From the NCBI GenBank assembly GCA_002007465.1, contig LNAC01000336.1:632447-696446 (forward strand): a stretch of 64,000 nucleotides of DNA, given 5' to 3'. The notes under the pieces were generated by a model, which made no database searches, was not told the DNA's origin, and saw nothing but the letters and a program-made list of their open reading frames with translations. Positions 22,150 to 33,662 of the stretch are shown piece by piece. Numbering within the stretch: the first letter of the stretch is position 1; the number at the start of each line of letters is the position of its first letter. Both the position numbers and the translations under genes were made by a program. Source of the DNA: Ailurus styani (lineage: Eukaryota; Chordata; Mammalia; Carnivora; Ailuridae).

Positions 22150-23822
22150 TTTCACTATATCCAAGTATTTCCTCATTTCTTCCAATCATGATTGGACCTC
22201 CTGAGCCCAGAATTCAAACTAGAATCTGCTATAGCTTCTCTCTTATCTGCCATTTATATTTTAAGTAAAGAGCAGACTGAACCACTGCTAAAAGCATTTG
22301 GAACAGCACTGAATTTTGGCACCATTTCAATACTTATTCATACAGCTGATTTTGAACCACAAATGAGCTATTTTCAGAACCTTTTGGTTTACAAACTAGC
22401 AGTGGTCAACCAAGGAGATGCTTTTAAAATACATAGTACTGAGCACCTCCCCCAAATTAGGTTTCCACTAGCTGCTGGAGATATGAAAATAGACCCACAC
22501 GTGCACACACACCATCATGGTCTCTATTCCCAAGAACTTCAACAATCACAGTGGAAGACACACAAACATGCAATGAGATGTTAAGATCTAAAAAATTATA
22601 GGGCATGTAGCCTCCCCTTTCCAGGAAATTCATTCCTTATGACCGTACTCCAGAAATAAAGTTGTGGGAAGTCTAACTAACAGGGTGGTCAGTCTGGTTT
22701 GAGCAACTATGGGCCATTCTGTAACACCATTCAGTATAGGGACAACCACACAGTCTATTTTCCATTCCACTGTTCTTTGTTCTTTCACGGATCTTCCTCT
22801 TACACAAGAGAAATCTTGTGGAATTTTTTTTTAACGCATAGGGTTGTTTTTCAATTTCATAGGGAAATAAGAATAGTTACTCTGAAAAGGACACTGTGAC
22901 CTGAGAATCACATGGGAGTCTTTCAAATTTCATGTTTGTTTATTTAACTCAAAGGCCCCAAAAGGAGCCTGCTGAGGCCAGGAGCATGCTGAGTAATCCA
23001 GAGGAGAACTGCTCTGTGTGATTATCTGAGCCCCAGATAAACCCAGCACATGAAATGTATATCAAATAAAAGCTTCTCCTGGGATGAGAAAACCCCTTCA
23101 AAGAGACTTGATGTGAATTGGCTGGAAATTAAGCCAGGCCTTCTATCCAAGATTTCTTTCTATCTTTTAAGAAGTGTCTATCACAGTACACATTCTAGTG
23201 TTGTAAATCTAGGTCACCTCCCTGGCCTCCATAGAAACGAATCCTTTTCATTTCCTTCCAATAAACAATCTTCCCTCCTGTTTCCATCCATCCACTCCCT
23301 TTGAGACCTCCCATGTAGAAATGCAGTGACAGAAATACTCTCTTGAATACATATAAACACCTCCCTGAATTTCAATCATCCGCCTATAGATCCAACCCTG
23401 AAGTGAGCTCATTTGTCTTCCAAAGCAAGAGGCCAGATGTATACAAAGCTTTATCAGGCAGAAATAGTAGCAATTGCCAGCTATGTTGTTGCACTGGAAA
23501 GCACAATGGAGCTATATTCTTAGAGGCATCTCTAAAATTCCACCTTAAATTCCAAAATTCTACCTTAAAGTGTTACTTTAAAATTTGTTTGAAAACACTG
23601 GTGTTTGAGACCATCTTCTCTTAGGTCTTCTTTGCTTTCCTTCTCTAGAATTTTACAGGAGGAAATCACCAAAAACCTGTATTAAAGCCTCACATCCATC
23701 ACTAAATTCTGGTGTTATAAGTGGTCAACCACTTAATCTCTCTTATAATATGGAGTTAATAGTACATGCTAGTTACTGCATAGGAGTTCTAGAGGAATCA
23801 ACTTAAGTGGACTATAAAATGG
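22150..23822. other. Intronic sequence with the longest open frame of the window, not judged a gene
   Basis: 22192-22584 is open for 130 residues. Its sequence has no domain, signal or transmembrane pattern that I recognise, no upstream promoter-like sequence and no splice context. Frames of this length can arise by chance in 64 kb. The rest of the stretch has no recognised repeat. Confidence 0.4.
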
Positions 23823-23893
23823 TGCAAGGGAGGAAGGGCAGAGGGGAGGAAAGCGGGGAGGGTGAGGAGGGAGGGAAGGAGGGGAGGAAAGAC
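23823..23893 (+). repeat. Polypurine (GGA)n tract with a G-quadruplex motif
   Basis: About 70 bases almost entirely A and G. Four G-runs at 23855-23858, 23860-23862, 23869-23871 and 23873-23875, with loops of 1, 6 and 1 bases, meet the usual G3+N1-7 rule on the plus strand. Confidence 0.85.
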
Positions 23894-26090
23894 AATTCAA
23901 ACTCAAGGCATGTTAAGTAATAGCTTTTGAAAAAATATTGCTTCAGGTTAACCATAAAATCATATTAAAACTAACCACTTCTACTTCTGCCATTTGCATT
24001 TACCCATGTGGGAATGTTTCTCCCCCCAAAAAGTAAATCAGAGGATTTGATAGGACAGATTTACAATAATCTTCCAAAAAATAAAAAGTTTATAATTAAA
24101 AAGGCTTAAGATGTTCTGAATAATCTATACAAAAATTCATTTAATTCCCTTACAGAATATATTTAAATATCTTTAAAATGTTATAAATATGAAATTGGGA
24201 TAATTTAAAGCTACAAGATGTAACTGAGAAAAAAATATTAGGTTATTGTTGAATATTCTCTTGAAGACTTTTTTAAAAAAAATCCTAAGATACTTGAATA
24301 ATTCTTATATGGTTGACCTGAAAACCTTAAATGTATTATAACTGGTACAGTGAAGATATACTTCTGTGACTCTGAGGTGGTATACATCTCTAAAATATTA
24401 ATTATTAACCCAATTCTTTAAAAAATATGAAGGATCAGGTTCAGATCATTTATAATTTCCTCCAAGAATTTCTTAAATCATCCTAATTGTGGGTTTGTAT
24501 GTGTATAAAGCAGAAACATCTTGGAAGAAAGTGCACTGGAAACTTTCTCTTGAACAAATAATGGCTATATCTGTATTGATACAATGTAGCAATACTGTAC
24601 TTGAGTATATAATCTGTGCTGCACACGCTGATAGGCACAGGATCTACTATGTTGACAAAGAATTGATTTCCATCCATACAGTTGGAAATCTTGGGAGAAC
24701 ATATAAACAGGCAATTGCACTGTATTGTAATGAGTGTTAACATTAGATGTGTTTGAAATGTGCTTATTTAGAAAGTCAGAAGACACCCAGCTGAAGTTGA
24801 GCTAAGGTCAGTCCTCAAAAGAAGGAGATAGATAACAGGGTTTGCAAGGGGGAGGCCTGATGAGGGGCCAAAACAGGCAGAGAATTGCATGGATTGTAGC
24901 ACAACTCCTCCTCTTGAACGTAAACATTCAGTGAAATCTATTAAGGGTAGACATGTGGGCTGGATTTGAAAAAGGTTTTGAAAACTGGCTGAATTTGGCT
25001 TCAGAGAGGACTCAAAGTGAATGAGAACACACTTCCCTACCATGGCAATAAAAGCTGAAGATAGAGGTGTCATTAGAAAATAAGTCCCGGAAATTCATGG
25101 GAATTATAAGGCAGAATTTAGATTTTTGTTCTCATGCTATAAAATTGAGGACTGAGCCAAGTTTATTTACATCTGGGAGGGGTAAGGGCTCTGTGATGAT
25201 ATTGGAGTTACACAGTAAATGAAATCTTTCCTATAGACATAGAAGCAGATTCAATGAAGGGAGTTCATACCAATCAGTATTTCCCTGCTGCTCCCAGGGA
25301 AATGCCCAATGTCACTGCTCTGGGAAGTTTATCTCCAAGGGAGACAACCACATGCATACTGTAGGGTCCTCAGGTAGATTTTGCCATCAGACCTCTTGAG
25401 GTGGTGCAAGCCAGAGTGTTTCCTTTGGACTCAGAGGATAGCACCTGGAGATTTGCACCTGCAGAGGACCACTCCTGGGAGAGGTCATTCCAAACAGCTT
25501 CTCATAGCAATGATAAGCCAAAAGAGAGGTCTTTGAAAAGAGGTAATAGTCCTCTTTAGTGAGTAGACCTGTAGCCTGGCAAGAGATTGCGGAGACAGCA
25601 GCAAGATCCATGTTCTTCTCCAAAACTGTCATCTACAGAAAATATTTCAGGACTTCCACACCCTTTCAATGTTAGAGCCTTCTAACCCTTCCCTTTCAGC
25701 CAGATAAAGAGGTCCATGGGAAACTGGATTCCTTGTCTGTCTTCTGCTAGATATAAATGAGAGGTAACAGGATTTGGTTACGCTGACATTGAGTATATCA
25801 AATTTTTTGTTTCTACCTCACTTTTTTTAGGATGAGGGAGAGAAAAGAGTAGATGTTCACCTCTCCCCAGTTCCTTCAACAAGAAATGACATCATCTCAT
25901 TTCTACCTTTCTTGCCCCCATTCCCCATCATCATGATGAATGACTACATGATCCTAAGGCCATGATCTGTGAAATGGTTGTCTCCCAGACTTTAAAATAG
26001 AATGCATTTACATACAGACTAACTCTTCACAGAAATAACTAACTTTTATGGTTATCGCAGTTGTGGGAGTGCCACAGTTGATCGATACCT
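23894..26090. other. Intronic sequence, nothing recognised
   Basis: Several overlapping short frames (for example 24489-24740 and 25387-25632) are unassigned. No repeat named with confidence. Confidence 0.4.
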
Positions 26091-26198
26091 CCAGAAGGGT
26101 TCCATGAATTTCTGGAGTCCACAGATACAATATAAGAACACCTTCCAGAAAGGTTCCATAAACTTCTGGAGCCCATAGATACAATAAGAGAACACCTG
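26091..26198 (+). repeat. Two-copy 54-bp tandem duplication
   Basis: 26091-26144 and 26145-26198 are near-identical; they begin ccagaagggttccatgaatt and ccagaaaggttccataaact. Each unit also contains a small inverted repeat, ccagaa near its start and ttctgg about 12 bases on. Confidence 0.93.
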
Positions 26199-27502
26199 GT
26201 GTCAGAGGTTTGGTTTACACCAAGACTCTGGTTTCTGGGAAGATGAAATCGATGTACTTTTTCTTATGCTTCCTGCTACATGCAACATAAAAGCATGAAA
26301 ATTATTTCTAGAACAAGCTTAAGACAACTCTAAAAGGTGAAGAGGAAAAGGCAGCCTGGCTAAAAACTTCAGGATCCAAGGAATAACCCAGTGGTGAGTT
26401 CTCTGGGTTTGCTTTTTGCCTCACAGACTTGGAACTGAAAAAACTGGCCGCCTGGAAACACCAATGGGTACAGACAAAACAAGAAAGCCCAGGAGAAATG
26501 AAGAGGAGCCTAGCAAGACAGAACACATTTAGGCTATAACTGATCTAACAGTGAACCAATGTAGAACTGTTCAACAAATTAAATACTTAACTGTAAGTAG
26601 AACAAAACATGTGCAGACCTTACATGCTAAAAGCCATGTAACACTGATGAAGGAAATTTTAAACAATCTAAACGCAGAGGCACACCATTTTCATGCTTAA
26701 AAGACTCAGCTTGGTAAATATGCGAATTCTCCATCAGTTGTGTAAAGATTTAACACAATTTCTATCAAAATCTTGAAAAACTTATGTGTATGTGTGGATA
26801 CGGGCACCATTTTTAAGTCTTTTCTGAAAAGAAAAAGGCACTAGAGAAGTTAAAATATTTTGAAAAGGAATCAGTTTTCCTGAATTCACGACTTACTGTG
26901 TAGCTACAGTAATAAAAACTACATAGTATTGACACACAGTTCAATAAAACAGAAAGAATTCAGAAATAACCCCTCAAAAATGTAACTACATTTTGACAAA
27001 AGTGCAAAAGTAATTTAGTGAGGGGAAGAGCCTTTTCAACAAACTGTGTAGGAAAAATTAAATATCCATTGGCAAAGACAAGCAAACATCCAGCTAAGTA
27101 TCACACTTTATACACCAATTAATCTAAAAATGGATCATAAGCCTCAACATAAAACTATCAAACTTTTAGAAGAAACCTAGGAAAAATCTTTATGATCCAG
27201 TGCTATGCAAAATTTTAGACTTCACATTAAAAGTCCATAAAAGGAAAAGTTTATAAATTGGACTTGAAAATTTTAAGACCGCTTTTGCACTATAAAAGAC
27301 CCTATTGAGATTAAAACAAAATGCTAGAATGGGAGAAAATATTTGCAAACCAAATATCTGATGAGGGACTACTATTTAGCATGTACAAATAGCTCTCAAA
27401 TCTCAAGAGCAATCTATTTAGAGAACAAACAAAAGACATGAAGAGACAGTGCATGAAATAGGATACATACATGGCAAATAAGCGCATAAAACATGTTCAA
27501 TG

Positions 27503-27989
27503 TCATCAGCCTTAGCTGGCATCACAGGCATGCCACCTGTTCAGTCACATAGTACTCTATCCTTAGAAGGGTCTGTGCCTGGTTGAATGCTTTGCTGTCA
27601 CTGTAATTCTTAATTTTAGAACAAGAAGCCTGCATTTCTTCTTGCACTGGATCCCCAAAATTAAACAGTTGATCCTGATTACAATAATGTGGGGAAAATG
27701 GCCAATAGCTAGAAGATTGAAATAAGAATCCAAACTAAATGGGTAATTTAAAGAAACCTTTTAAGAGCTTGAAATTCAAATTAGAGGCACCGGGACACAG
27801 TGACACTGATGGTGGGAAAATGAATACCAAGTGAATGACTTCCAAATGTGAATACATAATTGGAAGACAAGACCCCAAACCAGTCTCTTAGTTGTTTCAC
27901 AATAGAATCTAATTCATCCTGGAGATACCATCTCAAGATAATGGAAATAGAAGTCCCTTGTTAAAAAAAAAAAAAATCATTAACCTTAG
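27503..27989 (+). repeat. Poly(A)-tailed retroinsert of unknown source inside the L1
   Basis: The L1 sequence stops at tcatcagccttag (27503-27515) and resumes at tcattaaccttag (27977-27989). These are two versions of the same L1 stretch and so a target-site duplication. The 461 bases between them end in A14 (27963-27976). The insert body has no open frame and is not a Can-SINE. It could be a 3' fragment of a messenger or non-coding RNA retrocopy. Confidence 0.7.
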
Positions 27990-28002
27990 TAAGTGTAAAT
28001 TA

Positions 28003-28229
28003 AAACCACAATGAGTGGGGCTGTCTGGGTGGCTCGGTCAATTAAACATCTGCCTTTGGCTCAGGTCAGGATCTCAGAGTCAGATAGAGCCTGGCTTCAG
28101 GCTCCCTGCTCAGCAGGAAGTCTGCTTTCCATCTCCCTCACTCTCCACCCACTCTCCCCTCCAGCCCCACCCCTCGCTCATGCTCTTGCTCTCTCAAATA
28201 AAATCTTAAAGTAAATAAAGTCACAATGA
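28003..28229 (+). mobile_element. Can-SINE, plus orientation
   Basis: Body 28016-28215 ('ctgtctgggtggctcggtca' to AAATAAAATCTTAAAG). The flanks accacaatgag and gtcacaatgag form the duplication within L1. Confidence 0.9.
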
Positions 28230-28330
28230 GCTATTACTATATACCTATCAGAATGACTTGTAAAAAAGGGACAACACTTAAGGCTGGTAAAGATGTGGAA
28301 ACATGAGATTACTAAGAAGAAATTTTTGGA

Positions 28331-28516
28331 AGGTTGCCTAGGTGGCTCAGTCAGTTAAGCATCTGTCTTCAGCTCAGGTCATGCATAATCTCTGGGTCCT
28401 GGGATCAAGCCCCATGTTGGGCTCCCTGCTCGTGGGGGCCCTGCTTCTCCCTCTCCTCCCTGCTCATGCTCTCTTGTAATCTCTGTCTTCTCTAAATAAA
28501 TAAAATCTTAAAAAAA
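28331..28516 (+). mobile_element. Can-SINE, plus orientation, older subtype
   Basis: ggttgcctaggtggctcagt start, 'gggatcaagccccatgttgg', AAATAAATAAAATCTTA end. Duplication not obvious. Confidence 0.88.
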
Positions 28517-28541
28517 TATTTTGCAGTGTATATTTTAAAAG

Positions 28542-28753
28542 ATATATTCCACATGTTGGGGCACCTGGGTGGCTCAGTTTGTTAAGTGTCTGACTCTTGG
28601 TTTTAGCACAGTCATGATCTCATGGGTCATGAGATTGAGCTGTACCTTGGGATCCATGCTCAAAGATGCTCTCCTTCTGTCCCTTCCCCAACATGTATGT
28701 TTGCATGTGTGTGCATGCTCTCTAAAATAAAATTCTATATATATTCCACATGT
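28542..28753 (+). mobile_element. Can-SINE, plus orientation, with perfect duplications
   Basis: Body 28557-28738. The 14-15 bp repeat atatattccacatgt occurs at 28542-28555 and 28739-28753. The internal body is diverged. Confidence 0.9.
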
Positions 28754-29159
28754 ATTTATATTCCACTTGGAATATGTAAAGCAAAGCAATTGCATTCTTG
28801 GGCATTTATTACAGAGAAATGAAGACTTACATTCTCATAAAGACATACCAATCCCCCCCCCCCAAGTTGTTTGTAGTAGCTTTATTCCTAATAGCTAAAA
28901 ATAGGAAACAGGTCAAATATCTTTCAGTGTGTGAATAATTATACAACTGTGGTATACCCATATCATGGGATACTATTCAACAATTTAAAAAAGAATGGAA
29001 CAGCCTTGATGAAGCTCCACAGAATAATGCTAATTAAAACCAGCCCATTCCAAAAGGTTACATATTCTATGATTCTGTTTATATAATATTCATGAAATGA
29101 CACAATTATAGATATGGATGACAGATTAGTGATTGCCAGACATTTTGGAGGAAGTGGGG

Positions 29160-29189
29160 TTTTTTGGGGTTTTTTTTCCCCCCAAAAAA
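29160..29189. repeat. Homopolymer hairpin
   Basis: TTTTTTGGGG (29160-29169) pairs with CCCCAAAAAA (29180-29189) around a T/C loop, a perfect 10-bp stem at the old L1 3' end. Confidence 0.85.
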
Positions 29190-29689
29190 TCTACACAGGA
29201 TCCTTGTGGTCATGAAAATGATCTTGACTACCTGTATCCTGACTGTGATGTTGTACTAAGTTTGAGAAGTCCTACCTTTTAGGGGAACAGGGTAACGGGA
29301 CATAGAATCTGTTTCTTACAGTGCCATATGAATTTATGATTTCTCAAAATAAGGTAGATATATCAATATCTGCTTATGTATAAGAAACTCCCAACTCTCA
29401 GAAATATAGAAGCAGCTTGCTTTATCTCTCATACTGAGTAGCTAAACAAAACTTAAAGCAAACATTATGATTAATGGATAAATACTAAAACCATTCATTC
29501 AGGTTGAATACAAGATGAGAATTTTCCATTATAAATACTTTACTTTATGTTGGTAGTTCCACCTGTTCAGTTAGACAAAAATGTGACCAGTGTAAAAAAA
29601 TTTCGAAAGGGAAAATGTCACCACTCATAGAAAATGTCTTTTGGGTATATAGAACTTTTCAAAGATTCTATAGATAAATTCATAGATTG

Positions 29690-30915
29690 AATAAGTCAAT
29701 TTAGTAACTTATTAGTAATCAGTTTTCTGGGAACAAAGTCAATACAGGAAAAAATCAACATGCAACAGAATAAGTGAAATTATGGTATTAACATAGCATC
29801 AAAAATATCAAATCTTAAAGAATAAGTTTTGCAAAAGTTTTGCAAGTCTTATGAAGTTGTAAGACATAATGAGAAAAATTAAAGGTGAAAAATAAGTAGA
29901 AATATATGCCATGTTTTTGAATTGGTAGATTAAATATTTTAATGAGGTCAATTTTCCCCTAATTGATCTATAAACACGTCAGAGTTGGGTGGTGGGGGCA
30001 CGTGGATAGATGCACCAACTAATTCTAAATTAATATGGAAATTAAAGTGGCCAAAAATAGTTGAGACAATCTCAAAAAAGAACATAAGCTCTACCATATA
30101 TCAAGATTTACTGTTAATCTACAGCAGTTAAAACAAGGTGATATTGGCACACAGAAAAATCAACTGACAGAATGAAAACCCACATACTAATGAACACATT
30201 TTTACAGGACAGAATTGGCATTTCAAAGCAGTAGGAAAAAGAAAGTATTTTCAATAAATAGCACCATCGAACAGGTGTATATATATATTGAGTAATGGAA
30301 GCTGACTGCTATCTCACAGTATACACAGAAATCAATTACAGTTGGGTTTTATGTAAATATGTTAAACAAAACCTCTCAGAGATACTGTAGGATAATACCT
30401 TCATCATTTGGAGTGGCAAGGCTTTTTTTTTTTTTTTTTTAAGATTTTATTTGAGAGAGAGAAGTAGTAGGAAGGGAAGGATGGGGAGAATAAGAGAGAG
30501 AGCAGGAGCAATGGGAGAGTCTGGGGGAGAGGGAGAAGCAAGCTCCCTGTTGAGCAGATAGCCCCATGTGGGGCTCTATCCCAGCACCCTGGGATCATGA
30601 CCTGAGCCAAAGTCAGACACATAACTGACAGCCACCCAGGCACCCTTGGCAAGACTTCTTAAAAACTGATATAAATACTAACTATAAATTGAAAGACTGA
30701 CAAATTAGAATACATTTATTAAATTTGTGAGTACATTAAAACAACAGATTGGTAGTCAAAGGCACTATTAAGAGAAGGAAAACATAAGCCATAGTGTGGA
30801 ATAAAGTGTATGTATCAACAAAAGAGTCATATCCAGAACGTATAAAGAATTTCTACAAATCTCTCAAAGAGGCAATCTTCTCCAAGGAGAAGTGGGCAAG
30901 ACATTGAGAGTTTTT
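29690..30915 (+). mobile_element. Second, older L1 ORF2 fragment, plus orientation
   Basis: Blocks such as 'ttaatatggaaattaaagtg', 'ctgttaatctacagcagtta', 'ttcatcatttggagtggcaa' and 'gagtcatatccagaacgtat' follow the L1 ORF2 3' region a second time in the same orientation. A SINE interrupts it at 30423-30645. Confidence 0.72.
30414..30657 (-). mobile_element. Can-SINE, minus orientation
   Basis: Body 30423-30645 with a T20 tail, a long GA-rich middle and the degenerate head 'ctgacagccacccaggcacc'. Duplication tggcaaggctt / tggcaagactt. Confidence 0.9.
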
Positions 30916-30929
30916 AAGTGATCATATTT

Positions 30930-31110
30930 ATTACTATCATTCGTTAAGCACTGAAATTGTGCTAGCATGGTAAAATATATATTTTATTCATTGTAATAAC
31001 CACATAAAGAACTATTCTCACCTCCAATTAGAGAAAAAGTTAAAGTTCATTGAAGTTATGTCATTTGCCCATCATCACACAACTTATAAAAAGCATGCTA
31101 TTGAGAGAAA
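30930..31110 (+). repeat. MIR-like fragment
   Basis: 'cgttaagcactgaaattgtg' through 'gtaataaccacataaagaac' to 'gccc atcatcacacaactta' follows the MIR core order. Confidence 0.55.
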
Positions 31111-31595
31111 TTTTCACTTATTTATGGATGTTGTGTACTAGGAATATGAAGATCAGTACTACATGGCCCTTGTCCTTAAAGGAGGGCTCACTGGAGGTAT
31201 AACAAACTCCATTTGGAGTTGCATGTTGTGAATAGGCAAAGACTTCATAGGAGAGCTGACCCTTGGGCTTTCTCAGAAGTTATCTCACTGATAAGGGTAA
31301 GGAAAAAAAAAAACAAAACAAAAAAAACAAAACACCAAGAGTATCCTGGGTAGAGGGAAGAGTATCAGAAAGAGTATGAAGTCTCTTCCTCTTCCTTCCC
31401 TTCCTTGGGGGTTAGGAGGCATTGATAGTGACACCAGGGGTTCAGGAGATAACAGGGTAAAAAAACACAGGATGCGTCACAAATTTTCTCAAACTTTCCA
31501 ATTCAAAATTTTTTAATTCAACTTCAAATTTTAAAACTCTTCCAATTCTAGTAAATTGTAAAGTGAGCCCTTTTCAGATGGCTGATAAACCTAAA
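31111..31595. other. Intronic sequence with an A-rich tract
   Basis: 31302-31334 is an A-rich (A)n(C) run of the kind that ends retroposons, but no body was identified. Nothing else recognised. Confidence 0.4.
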
Positions 31596-31808
31596 GCTGT
31601 ACAACCTTATTTTTAAAGATTTTATTTTCTTGACAGAGAGATCACAAGTAGGCAGAGAGGCAGGCAGAAGGAGAGGGGGAAACAGGCTCTCCACTGAGCA
31701 GAGAGCCCAATGCAGGGCTCGATCCCAGGACCCTGAGACCATGACCTGAGCCTAAGGCAGAGGCTTAACCCACTGAGCCACCCATGTGCCTTGCTGTACA
31801 ACCTTATT
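31596..31808 (-). mobile_element. Can-SINE, minus orientation, perfect 16-bp duplication
   Basis: Body 31612-31792. gctgtacaaccttatt occurs directly before (31596-31611) and directly after (31793-31808). Confidence 0.95.
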
Positions 31809-31899
31809 CATGATCAGTAAAAAAAATAGGATGCAAGTGTTCTCACAACAGAATAGCAGGTTTAAAAAACTGATGATACCATAAATAGTACACTGGTGG

Positions 31900-32350
31900 A
31901 GCCATGGAGAATGATCATCTACTACAGGGGGTGCATAAACAGAAAACTACCTGTGACGGTCTACTAAAGCTCATCAGACCTGTAACATGTGTTACATGGA
32001 ATTGTTGGTCTCAGTTCTCTGTACAGATATTCCATCTGTATACCCTTACCATGGCCTTAGAGTGGGAGGAGTGTACTTACCCATTTTTGGAGTTTAGGTG
32101 TGATCATGTGACTTATTTTGGCCAGTGTGATGCCAATGGATGTGACATGAGTAGAGGCATGAATACACACGTGCAGTGGGGCTCATGCTATTGGTTCTTT
32201 TATCAACATAAGAATATGCCCTGAGATACCCACCAGTTTCAGAAGATAGATACGAGTCGCAAGACAAGCCATTCCAGCTAATGTATGTGAGGGAAAAACT
32301 TTTTCTTCTTTTACCAGATTTGGGGCAGTCTGTTATAAGCAATTGCATTC
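31900..32350 (+). repeat. Possible MaLR/MLT1-related or other ancient repeat
   Basis: 'ccatggccttagagtgggag', 'gatcatgtgacttattttgg' and 'aagaatatgccctgagatac' are in the order of a common mammalian dispersed repeat. The family was not confirmed. A 106-residue frame at 31904-32224 lies inside it and is not considered coding. Confidence 0.45.
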
Positions 32351-32757
32351 ATCGAGAATATATGCACATGTGCACAAAAGGCATGAATGAAAATATTTGA
32401 ATCAGCTTTATTCATGCTATCTCTAAACTACAAACAACTCAGACTTCAGCAGTGGTATAATATACAAATGAATTCTAGTTCTCTCATACAGAGGATTTTT
32501 TTTGTATGAAATTTAGACAACTACAGCCTACAACATGATTGACTCTTAGAAACCATCTTGAAAAAGCTAGACATGTTTCCATTTATATAAATTGGAAAAA
32601 TAAACATCCAAACTAGGCTATATTTATTGGAAAAGCCTTTCTTAACCAAGGTGGATACCATCAGGATATTTACTTTGTGATAAATCATTGTTTTTCTGTA
32701 TTTGTATTATACTTTATTTAAAAAAAAGTTTTGAAAAAGGAATATTTTGAGGTCAAG

Positions 32758-33662
32758 TGTAAAAAGGGAGAAAATAACCAGTTCCAGTTCTCTGATTGTT
32801 CATTTTGTTTAAGTAGAAAGTTAGGGGTCCCTGGAAAAAGATAAAACTTTCTTGACATAGAAGTCATTTTTAGACTCTTAGCCATCTTGTGATCTCTGCA
32901 TGACCAGTACTAGTTGCCAAAGAACATTTCTTGCAGAACTTCCTGATATACAAAAGAATAGACCCCAGTAGATAATGATTTTAAGGGAACAAAAGAATGT
33001 AGGAACAACCAGCCACTATCAGGCCAGAAGACAATCTAGTCATAACAAGAACAATAAATCAGTGGTCAAACTCCCAATGCTGGTTGAAAAGCAAAGACTG
33101 ACCTGGCACACATACTTGAGTTCCCTTTGCAGAATTTATTTTTTTAAAGATTTTATTTGACAGATTGAGAGAAATCACAGGTAGGCAGAGAGGCAAGCAC
33201 AGAGAGGGAAGCAGGCTCCCCACTGAGCAGGGACCCTGATGTGGGGCTCGATCCCAGGACCCTGTGATCATGACCTGAGCTGAAGGCAGAGGCTTTAACC
33301 CACTGAGCCACCCAGGCGCCCCTACCTTTGCAGAATTTAAAACCCTTAGAGCACTCAAATAGCAGACCAACTCAAGACAGAACCGATGGATGTTGACCCT
33401 TGCTGGCTATCACTTTGACCTGGACTATCACCTTAAGAAGACTTCCCCCAATTGTATGCGGAACTCCCCCTTGGGCAAACCCCTTCATGAATAGGTACAT
33501 ACTTAGCTTAAAACTTTCCCATTTTTGTTGTTCAAGGAAACACTGCTTTGGGAAATACCCCCATGTTTTCCTTTACTTGTTACAAGTAAAGCCTTCCTTT
33601 TTATACTCTGGCTTGGTTGTGTCTTTTGACTTGCCACCCACCAGGAGGGGGACCCAGTAACA
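32758..33662 (+). mobile_element. Probable ERV solo LTR with an inserted SINE
   Basis: Begins TGTAAAAAGGGAG and ends GGGACCCAGTAACA, giving TG...CA ends, with a possible 4-bp duplication CAAG/CAAC. Near the 3' end 'aagtaaagccttcctttt' and a 'ctggcttggttgtgtctttt' tail resemble the R/U5 of class I LTRs. Not homologous to the LTRs at 9.1 kb. Net length without the SINE is about 700 bases. Confidence 0.5.
33122..33340 (-). mobile_element. Can-SINE, minus orientation, inside the LTR
   Basis: Body 33139-33322 with head 'cccactgagccacccaggcg'. The duplication cctttgcagaattta flanks it. Confidence 0.94.

Larger units (their letters stand above)
26690..29350 (+). mobile_element. L1 ORF2 3' part and 3' region, interrupted
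   Basis: Continuous L1 landmarks in order: 'tgtgtagctacagtaataaa', 'aaaatggatcataagcctca', 'gggagaaaatatttgcaaac', 'aattaaaaccacaatgag', 'gacttacattctcataaaga' and 'ggatactattcaacaattta', ending near 'gattgccagacattttggag'. It is broken by a poly(A)-tailed insert at 27516-27976 and three SINEs. Stops are frequent and no protein is possible. Confidence 0.88.

Noticed and set aside
22192..22584. Longest open frame in the window (130 residues), plus strand
   Set aside because: No domain, signal or splice context. One frame of this size is expected by chance in 64 kb of six-frame sequence, and it lies in RIT2 intron.
26091..26198. Heat-shock-element-like GAA/TTC alternation in the tandem repeat
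   Set aside because: The spacing is 3 bases instead of the required 2, so it is not a heat-shock element.
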